Positions 24,941-37,689 of a DNA stretch of 64,000 nt are shown here, piece by piece. Location of the stretch: positions 1,240,001-1,304,000 of the forward strand of contig NEEC01000010.1 in the NCBI GenBank assembly GCA_002189035.1. The letters run 5' to 3'. Under the pieces are notes generated by a model. That model ran no database searches. It was given only the letters and a program-made list of their open reading frames with translations, and was not told the origin of the DNA. The stretch comes from Utricularia gibba (lineage: Eukaryota > Streptophyta > Magnoliopsida > Lamiales > Lentibulariaceae). The position numbers and the translations under genes are program-made. Each line of letters starts with the position of its first letter. Positions within the stretch are counted from its first letter, which is position 1.

Positions 24941-26817
24941 ATGGATATTGATTCAAAAGCCGAAGACAATGGTGTGCCGATAGCGGAAACGGCTTCTGGG
25001 GTATGTTTTTTAGTTTCGAATTCGCGTTTCTTTTGTTTCTTTTCAGTTGGGGTTGGCTGTATTGACATGTTTAACTATTTGTTTTGATTTCCAAGTCTAA
25101 TAGTAATGAAGCTGAAAAGATATCTGAAACAATGGGTCGGCTGAATATTGGGGATGTATCTTCTGCCTTCAAGAGAAAGCCAGTTATAGTTATAGTTGTG
25201 GGCATGGCAGGTATTGCGTTGAACTTGGAACGATATGCATGTTGTATCCGGTGCACAATGCTCTTTTGTTGATGGTGTTTTGGTTTCAGGAAGCGGGAAA
25301 ACAACATTCCTTCATAGATTAGTTTGTCACACCATGGCTTCGAACATTCGAGGATATGTTTTGAATCTTGACCCAGCCGTCATGACTCTTCCTTTTGGTG
25401 CCAACATTGATATTAGAGATACTGTCCAGTACAAGGAGGTCCTCAAGCAGTTTAATCTTGGGCCGAATGGAGGGATATTAACATCACTCAACTTGTTCTC
25501 TACAAAGTTTAATGAGGTTATTGAAGTGGGGAGTTTTTTGGTGCAATTCCAGAATTTGACTAGCACCCTATTGTTGGAGACTATCGAATAGCAGGGTCTA
25601 TGTTTTTTCAACTGTCGTGATGATGTGCATGATTTACAAGAAGTTAGTGTGCTGTAGAATGCCCATTCCCAGTCTCATTTGCTTTATTCATGTACTGTTT
25701 GTGTGTTCAGACTGCCGGATGTAATGAAATGGTATTAGATTGTGTCAAGGATTTTGGAATTGTGATTTTTGAAAAAAAAAAAATCCTACTTGTCATTTTA
25801 TGCTAAATGATGAATTCATGGTCCCGAATTGTGCTGAGTTAAGTCATTGTGATATCTCTCTTTTTTAAACTTATTGTAGGTCATATCTGTGATTGAGAGA
25901 CGAGCTGATCAGCTCGACTATGTTCTAGTGGACACTCCTGGCCAAATTGAGATCTTCACTTGGTCTGCTTCGGGGCTATTATTACAGAAGCTTTTGCATC
26001 AACTTTTCCAACTGTGATAGCCTATGTTGTTGACACACCACGCTCAGCAAGCCCATCCACGTTTATGAGCAATATGCTTTATGCGTGTAGCATCCTCTAC
26101 AAGACACGGTTGCCTTTGGTGCTGGTGTTCAACAAGACTGACGTGGTGCATCATTCATTTGCCTTAGAGGTATCATTTTTTCTCTATTTGTTCTGCTGTA
26201 TTTGAATTGGGTTTCAACTTCATGCTTTCTCTGTTTTGAGTGCAGTGGATGCAAGACTTTGAGGTGTTCAATGCGGCATTGGATTCCGACCATTCTTACA
26301 CATCAACACTAACTCGCAGTCTTTCTCTTGCTTTGGAGGATTTCTACAAAAATCTTCGGTCTGTTGGAGTCTCTGCTGTTACTGGTGCTGGAATGGATGC
26401 GTTCTTTAAGGCTGTTGAAGCCAGTGCCGAGGAGTACATGGAAACCTACAAGTAACCTTCTCTTTTTCAAATCCAGCCATGAGTGTTGGAATCAAGCTTG
26501 CAGCCCCTAATCTTGACAAGAGACAAGCTTAAATTTCTTCCCTTTGCAGGACCGATCTTGACAAAAGACAAGCTGAGAGACAGCGTTTGGAAGAAGAACG
26601 CAGAAAAGAAGACATGGAGAGGCTGCGGAAAGACATGGAGAACTCAGGTGGGCAAACCGTGGTCTTAAGCACAGGTTTGAAAGATAGATCTGATGATCCA
26701 ATGCTGAATGATGATGAGGACGATGATGATGAAGAAGATGAAGGATTCAGTGAAGATGCTGACGAAGATGAGGAGCGTGAAGATGAAGACGAGGAGGTTG
26801 CCAACTTTTCCTTTTAG
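24941..26817 (+). CDS. QQT2: GPN-loop GTPase (GPN1/XAB1, plant QQT2), about 388 aa with one frame break
   Basis: GPN-loop GTPases act as dimers in assembly and nuclear import of RNA polymerase II; Arabidopsis QQT2 is needed for early embryo divisions. Exons: 24941-25000, 25096-25210, 25290-25516, 25880-26169, 26246-26451 and 26550-26817. Motifs: P-loop GMAGSGKTT (residues about 56-64, split by intron 2), the GPN signature LGPNGG (115-120), G3 DTPGQIE, and G4 NKTD; an acidic Asp/Glu tail follows a basic coiled coil ([13 protein letters not shown]). Exon 4 is 290 nt where 291 is needed. After WSAS the frame reads a stop unless GGGG at 25972-25975 is GGGGG, whereupon [11 protein letters not shown] continues perfectly. 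I take this as a homopolymer under-call. Intron 5 has a decoy copy of its own acceptor and exon start. Confidence 0.93.
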
Positions 26818-27770
26818 ATTTACACACACCAAGGCAGACCCCGGCTCTCTTTTTTGTTGGTTTTGTGGAGTCATGAGGCTAAAGCCTTTGCCGCCGTAAG
26901 GTTTTGGAGATATCATTCGACTCGGTCCTTCGCTTTTGGACTCGGCTGTGGAGACTCAACGTATATAGTAGTAGAGTTCACTCATGATTCTATCAGTAGG
27001 CAACATTGACTCTTTTTTTCTTTAGTTTTTATCACAACGTATGTAAGCACACTTCAATTTTTGCATTACGTATGGTTTGAACAATGTGGTCTGGCCAAAA
27101 ACTCGGTTTAGTTGCAATCCCATATGCGAGTTAACCAAATCATTGGCTTTATACACCACCCACATTTCAAACATCGCAAAAATCCATCATTTCATTCATT
27201 AAATGGCCCATCAGACAAGCAACAAACCACGCCACAGCAAAGGAACCACTGGCTTCAAATTCATCTCTACAGATACAACTGTGACAATCCAATCTGCAGC
27301 TATCATCACCACCCAAAATGGAGAGTAGAAGCAGAGCAAACGGATGAATGAAACTAAAAACTAGAAGAAGCCACACCCTTTTCAGATTTGCCGGTGGCAC
27401 GCACCTCTTCTGTCCATCTAACAAGCCGATTATATCATCATCATCATATGCAATAGTCTAAGTGGAGTGAGATACCATTGTCTCAACACTTATCCTCTAT
27501 TTTCTTCATCAACCGCCACTAACAAATCACAGCGCCAGTATGGTTTTCTTGAATCTCCTCCCACCCTCCCTCAAAAAATTGCGTAGCAGGATGTTGTGTG
27601 GAGTAACACGGTCCAATTGCAGGCATACATGAGGCAACTTACCAACGTTGTTCACCAATGAATCAGCCAACTTCCAAAAAAAAAAAAAATCTCAATTTCA
27701 GGACATCAATGGGAGCTTATAATCATACTGAAACCAAGATATGAAACTGCTCTTACCACACAGATATTTG
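26818..27770. other. 3' flanks of the convergent GPN1 and UPF3 genes
   Basis: No gene seen between the GPN1 stop (26817, plus) and the UPF3 stop (27771, minus). The stretch presumably holds both 3' UTRs, and the reading frames here are short and unlike proteins. Confidence 0.6.
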
Positions 27771-30700
27771 TCACGTACTAGAACCTGATTTTTGAACCCA
27801 CACTTGCTTCTGAAGTTGCAGGAAGATGGAAAATTAGGATTGCACAATGTCAGTAAATTAAGTCAGGAGAAAGCAGTTTGAACTGATATGATACCTCTTG
27901 CAAGCCATGGCCAGACAAACCTCGTTTTGAAGGCTTCCCCTCATAACCTAAAGAGCCATCTGCATCCTTGAAACTGTGAGCTAAGCCACGACGCCCTGCT
28001 GATCGAGAAGAACCTGTGGCAGTTAAATGGTCATCACGCATCATTAGGAAACAACGATGATGAATACTTGAATTGCCACAACGCCTTGAGTTAAGACAAA
28101 CCATTGTCAACAGAATAATGACCACCACGACGGCTTCTGCTGGGTCTATGCTCACCAGAACGAGCAATCAGAACTTCATGCTTTGTTTCTGTACAAACTA
28201 CAAAGACAAAAAGTTTGGTAAACAAACTTCATGCTTTCCGGATATTCAAAATAACACAGGTAACAAACATCCAACAAAGAGACCTAGAGTCATGAATAAC
28301 AACATGGCAAGTTGTTTATTTCCAGCAGTAAAATATGGGTAATACTATCCGTGTTGACAAAATGGCAACTCTCTATTTCTATCCATATTTTTCCTAGACT
28401 ATCAATTAGTTATCCAACAACGCGAGAGTTGTGGGGAACAAAACATAATGCTAATAGAAATTAGTAAATATGACACTGAAATCCATGAAAATTGTTGGTC
28501 TATGTCAACACCTTCAGTATCTGCATCTTGGGACTTGGCAGATAAAGATGATAACGTTTCTCGACTTGCAGATGATACATCTGATGCCCGATGAGGTGCC
28601 CAAACAACACGATCAGGCCTATCTTTGTTCCTTGTTCGTCTTTCCTGCTTGTCTGGTGAGGCACCCACGCCATCAGAAACTACTTTCTCAGGAAAAACAT
28701 TCTCAAAATTTCTCTGAACATGCTGTGAAGAAGCTTGTGGAGTTCTTTGACCAGTGTCATGAACAGAAAGCTGGATCTCCTGTTCTGATTGAGATAGCAA
28801 GGATGGTTTTTCTTGATTAGCTTCCCTTCTTAGAATAACGTTCCTTGGTATTTTTCCTCCAGCTTCTTGAAGTTGAATTTGCTTTGAGGGAACAGAACCA
28901 CGTGATACTTTTGATGGAGTTGCTGCATTCTGTTATGGTAATGCAGAATCAGAAACATATCAAAGAAAGGAATTGAATTTTTTTTTGTATCACTCTGAAC
29001 GCATGAGAAATACATGAAAAAGCCAATGCTATTAAGATGCAGTGGAAACGATACAGTCATTCTAAGCCCAGTAACCATAACAATAAAGCAGTAGCAAAAG
29101 AACCTGAAGTATTTCTGTTTCTTTTCCCTTCAGAAGCAGAACTTTTTTCTCCCCAATTCCCGCAGTTGTTGATCCTCCTAAAAAAGTCAAGTAGCATAGT
29201 CACACACAAAAACAACACTATACATGCCAACAGTCGGGGAACGAAATGTTTGACAAAAAAATAAAAAACATTATTCTCATATTCCTAGCGAGTGAGAATC
29301 AAGCGAATGACATAACAGAAGAAGAGCACTAGAGGTATCCCGTCACTTAGACCACTGGAAATAACGAGAATCACTATGCATAGTAGCATTTTCCCCACGG
29401 GTATTGAAAATCTTAAAAACCCGTAGGTTCCCAATTTTAAAGGAATTCCTGATCAGTGGATTTTCTTATTTATATAAAGAGTAGAAGGCATGGAAAAGAT
29501 AACCAATTATCACCATAAACTCAACTTCAAAATTCTAACACTCAATTAGCCCATACCACTTTCTCCTTCTATGGGTTTATCCACTGATGCACCCAGTCGA
29601 TTGTATTTTCCAGCATGTGATCGATCATCTTCCTTAGGTAACTGTTTGCTGCTTGCATTTTTTGAGCTCTCCCTTAACACATACTTCTAGAAGCAACAAT
29701 TAGACATTAGATAAGCAAACCCAGAAAGATTTAACCTACACTTATGCTAGTATACGTGGAATTATTTTTGAAGAACTGAATAATAAGCATCTGCTCTATT
29801 GCGAAACAACAAAACGCCCAATGAAAGCAAAAGTTCGAACCATGCACACAATTATACTATATGATCAAGTAGAGAAAAAAGGACGTTCACGAATGTTTTC
29901 AGTTGCTTAGGGGTCACCATGGACAACAAAGAGATCTAAATTTGGAAGAGGACTACATTAGATTTTGAGTTTTCAACCGAAGAAAAAAGTAGGGAAAACC
30001 CATCCAGGCCTTCAGGAATCAAAAATTCGAATGGAGAAAAAATTATGAAGCTGATTTACCATGGTACCAGAATTTCTCCTCTCTGACACTTTCTTGGAAG
30101 ATCCTGAGGCAACATTCTTGGTTAGAAGCCCGTTGGCTCTTTTTCCAAGCTTTCCATTCACTGTGTTTCGCTGTAAAGTATACGGGGGAAATGTTAGCCT
30201 TCTAGAAAGTGTTCACATTGAAACAAAAGAAAAAAAATGGTACACCGGCTCAGTTGAACTGGAAAAAATGTTCTAAAAAATTTGAGCAAAACCACCCTTA
30301 ACCTTGGCAGCTCTCTTCTGTCGAACATATTCCATTAAAGGTGTAACAATAAGAGCCTCCTTCTGGCCACCTAAAATAGTTTAAAAAAATAAAGCTTCAT
30401 TGTATATTGTAAGAAAAAGTTCCATATGAGAAAAATATGAAGCTAACTTTCAATAAATAAGACTGCATATACAAAAATGCAGGATCGACTGACCTGCTCT
30501 TTCTGCTTCCTTTCTCTCCAATTGTATCTCTGCACTAGGGAGATTCTCAACTGGCTTTGCAATAGATTCAAGGAACTCCATGTATTCAGGATCTAAATAA
30601 TTTTTAGCTCATTAATAAAAGTTCCAGAAAATGCAAAAAACTAAAAAATTCATGAGCAACCACAAGAGACAAGCATCACCTTTGTCTATAGTTCCCTCCC

Positions 30701-31384
30701 GAACATCCTTCTTGGACCATTCCTTTGGGACACGCTGTGAAGGGGCATACTCAACAATTGCTTTAAATTGAGTCCCTATAAATATTAAGTAAGAACATCT
30801 CGTTAGGTTGAATCTGAAAAGAACAACATAAATCACAGAAATACAAGAAATGTGAATGAGAGAAAAGAAGAAAGCCCAAAACAATCATGAAACCATATCT
30901 AGAACATCAAACTCGTTGATTTAATAAAATGTGAACTCAGGTATTACCTTTCTCATTGACAAAAGCATGGCCATTGAAAAATGCAGCAAAATCAATCACA
31001 TCATCGGGTATATTGAAATCAATGTAAGCTCTGGAGTAGACGTGACGCTTTTGGCTGCAAAACATAGACACCAAAATTAAGAAATTGGGTCGGAAGCGAG
31101 GGCTTTTACGCTAATGCCCATTTATCTGTTGGAGGATCATCACGGAAGACTTCTACTGAAAACAAGGTCTAGATAAACACGTCAAGAAACAGCAGGGGAT
31201 GAACAAAAATGCAATGAGGAGTATAATTAAGAACAAAATACCCACCTTAATTTCCCGGGTCGAAACAAAATCCAACGGTAGCGTCCAGAGAAGCGAGAAT
31301 CAATATGCTCTACGAGATTTTCCTGAGAAATTGTTGGGGTAGGTGCCGCAGCACCACCTTCGTTCGATCCAGCGGCCCCTTCAT
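27771..31384 (-). CDS. UPF3: UPF3, regulator of nonsense-mediated mRNA decay, about 495 aa with one frame break in exon 1
   Basis: UPF3 bridges exon-junction complexes to UPF2/UPF1 in nonsense-mediated decay. Exons, minus strand: 31246-31384, 30948-31054, 30680-30775, 30494-30592, 30303-30370, 30060-30170, 29557-29686, 29104-29177, 28512-28929, 28102-28188, 27895-28013 and 27771-27809. The N-terminal Smg4/UPF3 RRM-like domain (about residues 1-120) begins MKGPLDRTKVVLRHLP and continues SRFSGRYRWILFRPGK, SRAYIDFNIPDDVIDFAAFF, FKAIVEYAPSQRVPK. Then come TPLMEYVRQKRA, a long basic low-complexity region with NLS-like clusters, and the characteristic terminal KQVWVQKSG. In exon 1 the frame is lost after RHLP unless GGGG at 31336-31339 (plus strand) is GGGGG; the rest of the gene is well preserved. 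A sequencing error is the simplest reading. Confidence 0.93.
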
Positions 31385-32134
31385 TACAGGCAAAACCCTA
31401 ACACCAATCCAACTATTTTAAATAAAAACACGCAAAAAACAGGAAACAACAGTTGGGTCAACTGTATTTCCGCAGAGGATAACGCTTCCACGCACCTGAG
31501 TTTACACTTCTCACGCCCAATTTGTCCATCATCAGTCCGCGAATTCGTCAATGACAGGAAAACAGAATTTCAAAAGAGAAAGAGAAAAGCATAAGAATTA
31601 AATGGTAAATTAGGTTATTGTTTAGAGGGATGGTAAAAAGTAAATCTTTAAATATCTTGTGGAATTATCCGCAAAATATACGCCGTAAAAATATACCCTA
31701 AATATATTATATTCTATTCACCCTTCGGATCCCTCTGATATCTCTGGATTTCATAAGTATTATTTTTACCCATCCGATTTAAATAATCCAAGAGGCCGTT
31801 TTAAATCGATCGTATCCTTGCAACAATAATTCATGTGGTATTTGAGACGTTTTTGTATGTTAATTTTGTGTTTCAAAATTTTACTTATTTAATTAAATTC
31901 GGGTCAACCAAGCTATCGAATAAAGTTGTAAACGCGACGTCGTTTCAGGCATGACTTCATCTTTTGAAAATGGGATTTTCATAAATATGCTCAAAAGATC
32001 TGCACCCACACTCACACAAGCGACAGAATCATTGCCCTAAAGTGCCATCATTTCACACACCACGAATTTCTCTTTTGAATGAGAATGTGGAGATTAAGAA
32101 GATTGGGTAGAATTATTACTGCTACTCACTATCC
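31385..32134. other. Spacer between UPF3 and BSH
   Basis: This holds the UPF3 promoter and leader (31385 to about 31600, with aaaaccctaa just upstream of the ATG) and the BSH 3' flank. 31620-31900 is AT-rich. No gene seen. Confidence 0.55.
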
Positions 32135-34344
32135 CTATTTGGTTGATGCATAGCTACGCTGTTCTCTTGCTTCCAGGGCATCAACTTGCTCATTGGACAG
32201 CAGGTCAACCAAGGGCTGATAAGCATCCCACTCTTTCCGCTTCCTGAGTTGGGTTAACAACACAACATATCAGTTAACTGGTGTTTGGTCGCTGCCTCAA
32301 CTTCACAAAAACCGGGCACTGTTATCATGCTACAACCGGAACCAGAAAGCATTATGACTCACCGAACCACGCTTGATTTGTTGCCAAACAGCTTGAATAA
32401 ATCCACTGCATTCCCTGCGGCCTTACTGAGGAAGCAGGAGGGAATTGGAAGGCTTATATACTTCAGTTGGAAGGAAAGTTGAAGTGGGGTTGAGAGGAGA
32501 GAATTATGTGAACTTAATGCAAAAGGACCTGGCTTGGAAATGTTCAAGTGCTCTGCGTCCTTTCTTGTTGATTCTACTCTCACGTATTGAGGTTACGTTT
32601 TGTACAGCAATCTGCTCTTGGCAAAGAAAAAAATAATGAATGAGAAATCCGCATTGCATAAAAACTGCATGGTACCTATTCCAAGGACTAACGCACCTCA
32701 TAAAGTTGTTCCCTGATGGAAACTGCAACAACTGGCTGCAATGGTTATTCAATATTATTAGGCTTGCAGTGGTGCAGTCATGAGTATACTGAACCAATCA
32801 ACAAGATGCAAGAAAGACTGTGCTGGAGGTAAGAGAAATTTTATCATGGCAGATATGTAGGTAATTTGGCGTAGCTCACTCCAACTTCAGGATCTTGAAT
32901 GCCCAAGTCTTTGCATAATATTTTTGCAAATTCTTCGGGATCACTTTCAGAGTTGTTCAAATCCTGAAAATATAGAACAGCATCCCATCATTATCTGGTG
33001 CAAAGATCACATTTCATGGCTGATGATGTAAAAAAAATCTTCAGTTTTCTGACCCATAAAAATTGGTCCTTAATGACTGTATGATTCACACGGATATCAA
33101 GCTGCAAATAAAGGTGAAGGGGAAGAATAAGCATACGTCATTAGATAATGACCATGCAAAACCTTAATGAAAAATGACCATGCAAACCTTAATGGGACAA
33201 TCTTCTCACCAGTATACATATCTTGGCCCTCAAAAGACCGAAATTCTCCCAGCTGGGCCTACAAAAGGATATAAAAAAAATCTAGCTTCGGATAAGTGTA
33301 TAGAGTTCGTCACATATCAGCAGGCATATCAATCTTAATGCAGCAAGCATGCAACGAATATGATCAGGACACCTTGCAAATGAAAAATTCCACAGAAGAC
33401 TCCTAGTTACTATCAAGTTCTACCACGTCAATGAACAATGCCAGATATAGTGAACAAAAACTTCCTCTCATGAGCATATCACATGATGATGAGGAAGAGT
33501 TATGATAAATTTGGATTTAATAGTCAATCTTCTCAATGCAGATTAAAACATTGATGACATATATCGCACCCAATTCAAAAATATGTATCGAGAAACTATG
33601 ATCAAATGAAATAGCAGCAAGATTGAATCAATGTTCTCCACACATGAGCAAGTCAAATGATATGAATGCCAGAATTCAGTGCCTGATAGCTATTAAGATT
33701 TACTGATCAAGAAGAATGTCTCACAAAGCACCTGTATTGATTGTGTTATCTGCGTAACAAAAGCAGGGGGTAACTTCAAATCTTTCACTGTTCTTTTAGC
33801 AAAAACCACCACTTCAGAGTCTGGGTCTACATTGATAATAACTTAATATCAACCAGTCTGGACATCAGAGAGCGCACACAACTTATCAAAGCAGGAAGAA
33901 AAAGGAAAACTAAGACATACAAACATGTGAATCAAAACCCGCATCTTGGAAAAACTCATCAACATCCAAATTTCATATTTTCCAAGAAAATACGCCGGGA
34001 TATCAACATTATTACTAATCAAAATGTAATTTTTAAACATCCAAACAAGAAGAATGATATGCCAGCGAGATTCGTAAAAGGGAACATCTTGGTAATAGTC
34101 ACAGAAATACAGGAAAAAACCGGATGGGTTCCAGAGAAATGCATCTTTATATCTTTGTCCGTCAATGTCAATATCTAGTCTTATAGGAACCAGGTTGTCT
34201 GCCGTAGGCCTGAAAATTAGCTATATAAGAATCAATATTCACCAAACCAAAATCAGAAATTTGTGAAACTCAAATTTGTTCTAGATATTACATCCGGAAT
34301 TTGACTGGGTGTTTAGCAGTGCCATATGCCGAGTGCGACTTCAT
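32135..34344 (-). CDS. BSH: BUSHY (BSH), SNF5/SMARCB1 subunit of SWI/SNF chromatin remodellers, about 252 aa
   Basis: Core subunit of BAF-type SWI/SNF complexes in the nucleus. Exons, minus strand: 34292-34344, 34121-34209, 33732-33826, 33163-33258 (outer donor) or 33188-33258 (inner donor), 33054-33101, 32880-32963, 32697-32735, 32529-32611, 32363-32425 and 32135-32243. SNF5 repeat 1 is VPIRLDIDIDGQRYKDAF...AKRTVKDLKLP (residues about 22-75); repeat 2 is LDIRVNHTVIKDQFLWDLN...EEFAKILCKDLG (about 112-150). The C-terminus is SSVVRKRKEWDAYQPLVDLL. The exon-4 donor is tandemly duplicated: the inner copy loses frame, while the outer copy keeps it and inserts eight residues (about 102-109) just before the conserved IK-LDIRVNH. 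Length without the insert equals the usual 240-244. Confidence 0.93.
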
Positions 34345-34797
34345 GATTCTACTTCTCACTGTACAAATGAACACAATCCAAATCCCAAATCAACAATAAA
34401 CCTTAAAATTTCCGAGCAAAAAACCGTCAGAATGTACGAAAATCGAGGAATAAACCGAGGGCTTTTCATCCATTCTACAGTCTCAAAATCTGAGACTTCG
34501 TTAAACCCTCAATCCACAAATTGACACTCGGAAGTTTAGTAAGCTTACCCCTTTGTAAACACTCCCGCTATGATTCAGGTTCAAGTGGCCAGGGACGGCT
34601 GATCTGAAGAAAACGCTGTCGTTTTAGAGATGACCACGTGAGTGAGTTATAGGGATAGTTCCGTCATTTCAAGTTCAAAACGAACAAGCCTGGAAACTTC
34701 GAACTCCCTATATATAATAAATTCCCTCATTCAAGACGACTGTGGAAAGGTGATTGCCCTAATTTGAGAGGAGTGTTTACGCATTCTTGAAGGTCCG
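34345..34797. promoter_or_regulatory. Divergent promoter of BSH and cytochrome c, with G-box and TATA box
   Basis: 453 bp between the two start codons. On the cytochrome c side there is CACGTG (G-box, 34635-34640) and TATATATAATAA (34709-34720), 78-89 bp before the ATG at 34798. The BSH side has no TATA box and probably carries a leader exon near 34500-34560. Confidence 0.65.
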
Positions 34798-35873
<1,076 letters not shown>

Positions 35874-37689
35874 AACTCAGGAAAGCATTGGCGAGTTGGA
35901 GTTGTTCCAGTCGACACTTGAAGGAATAAGAACATGATTTTTGGCATTCATTGGCCATGCAAATGGTCCATATCCATCCACAGTGTGGGGAAGACATGTT
36001 GTCTTTGTCTTGTTGCTAGTCAATTGGCATACTCGAGAGGATTTTGCCGTTGATGGCTGATTCATTTACATAATGATATTGAACAACTAATTTATGTGCC
36101 ATTTATAGATGGAATTGCCAATGGTTCGTATTGCTGATTTTGGGTTCGTGGTCGCTGGTCCGACCCGTGGGTTGAGCCTTAAAAGATGAACTACTATTTA
36201 TTTAAATAATTTTGGTCAACTAGAAACATATTTTTTTCATCTTTTGAACGTAAGGTACGCTTGGCTATAGTAACTAACGTTAATTACTTTCTTTTTACGC
36301 AAGCTTTTCAAAAATATGAAAAAGCGGTACTTTAATTGATAAGATATCATAAAAACTCTTAAATAAGAATTGATTCTAATTTATTTGAAATTAAACTCAA
36401 AACATATGGAATTTATTATAAATATAAGTTAATGTCCAAAAGCACTACTAATCGAAGGCCACGTCTGGTACAACAAGGTGGAGACTCAGGTGTTGGGATA
36501 CTAAATGTATCAAGAGGCTCATAACAAATATGAATACACTTAAACAATGTTCTGTAAAATTTTTATAACTTAATTTTACTATTATAGAAATACTTTTAAA
36601 AAATAGAAGTAAATTTAACAAAAACAAAAAGATTATAATGTTTTGAACAAATTTTTAATTTTGAACTAAATTTATTATTATTTATAATATTCATTATATT
36701 CAAAATAATGATTCATTAGATTAAAATAAAAACAAATTATAGATTTTGGAAAACAGAAAAAAAAATCACATCATACCGTAAGCAATAATTCTAAGAAAAA
36801 TTACTCTTGAATTCAATAACTGTGATGTTGGTCGATGAATTTGGAGAGAGAAGTTTTTACAAACCTTTAAAAATCACACCTTATAACTTCTGAAAAAGTT
36901 TTTTTATTATATGATTTTAAAATTACTTCTAATAAAAATACTTTTAAAAATAATAATGTTCTGAAAAAAAATAGCTTTTACTTTTCTATAAGTAAAAGTT
37001 TAACATAAAAATTTTGCAGAACACTTTTTTAATAAATAGATATGTCTTGAGATGAAAGGTTAAATCAGGATAAGATTTAATGGTTAGAGTGAGTATGAGA
37101 AACCATTCGAATTAGCAAAAGCAATGTCTCCTTGCATAATATGGATTCCAAACATTGATGATCTGGATGTAGTATTAATATAAAATTTGATTATTAGAGT
37201 GAGTAGGATAGACTCAATAGGTTTAAGGAAGGCCTGTTAAACGAAACTAAAGGTTAAAAATAGAGGGAAATGCTTAGCGGTGTGGCATTAGATGCGTAAG
37301 AAAAGATAAGCCAGACACCAAATAAAAAATAGGAGAAAGATGCTTAGGTAAATAATTTATACTTAGATGTCGTGAGATATGCGAATTTAATGATGGGTTT
37401 ACTCTTTCAGTGGAGGAGATCGAGGATAAGAATGAGGATTTCACCCATCCACAATGTGGAGGCCTAAGATTGATGATCACTAGAAGGCCACTCGAGCTCG
37501 CTCTATGTGAGTGGAGCTATAGTTGATGTCAATGGCGACAATGTCAAGCCTTATGAAATCAAACCATTGTTCGACTTCTATGCCTGCATCACACTTGGTA
37601 AGAGCCCTGAGTCAAAGTGTAGCTATCCTCCCCTTAAGATCCTGCAACATGTCCTCTATCCCTCTTTTTCTCGCTCTCCCCACCGGACT
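35874..37689. other. Intergenic spacer, AT-rich
   Basis: 3' flank of cytochrome c followed by AT-rich DNA. Two short ORFs (37274-37480 minus, 37507-37749 plus) adjoin the gypsy remnant and have no recognisable domain; they may belong to the same decayed element. Confidence 0.5.
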
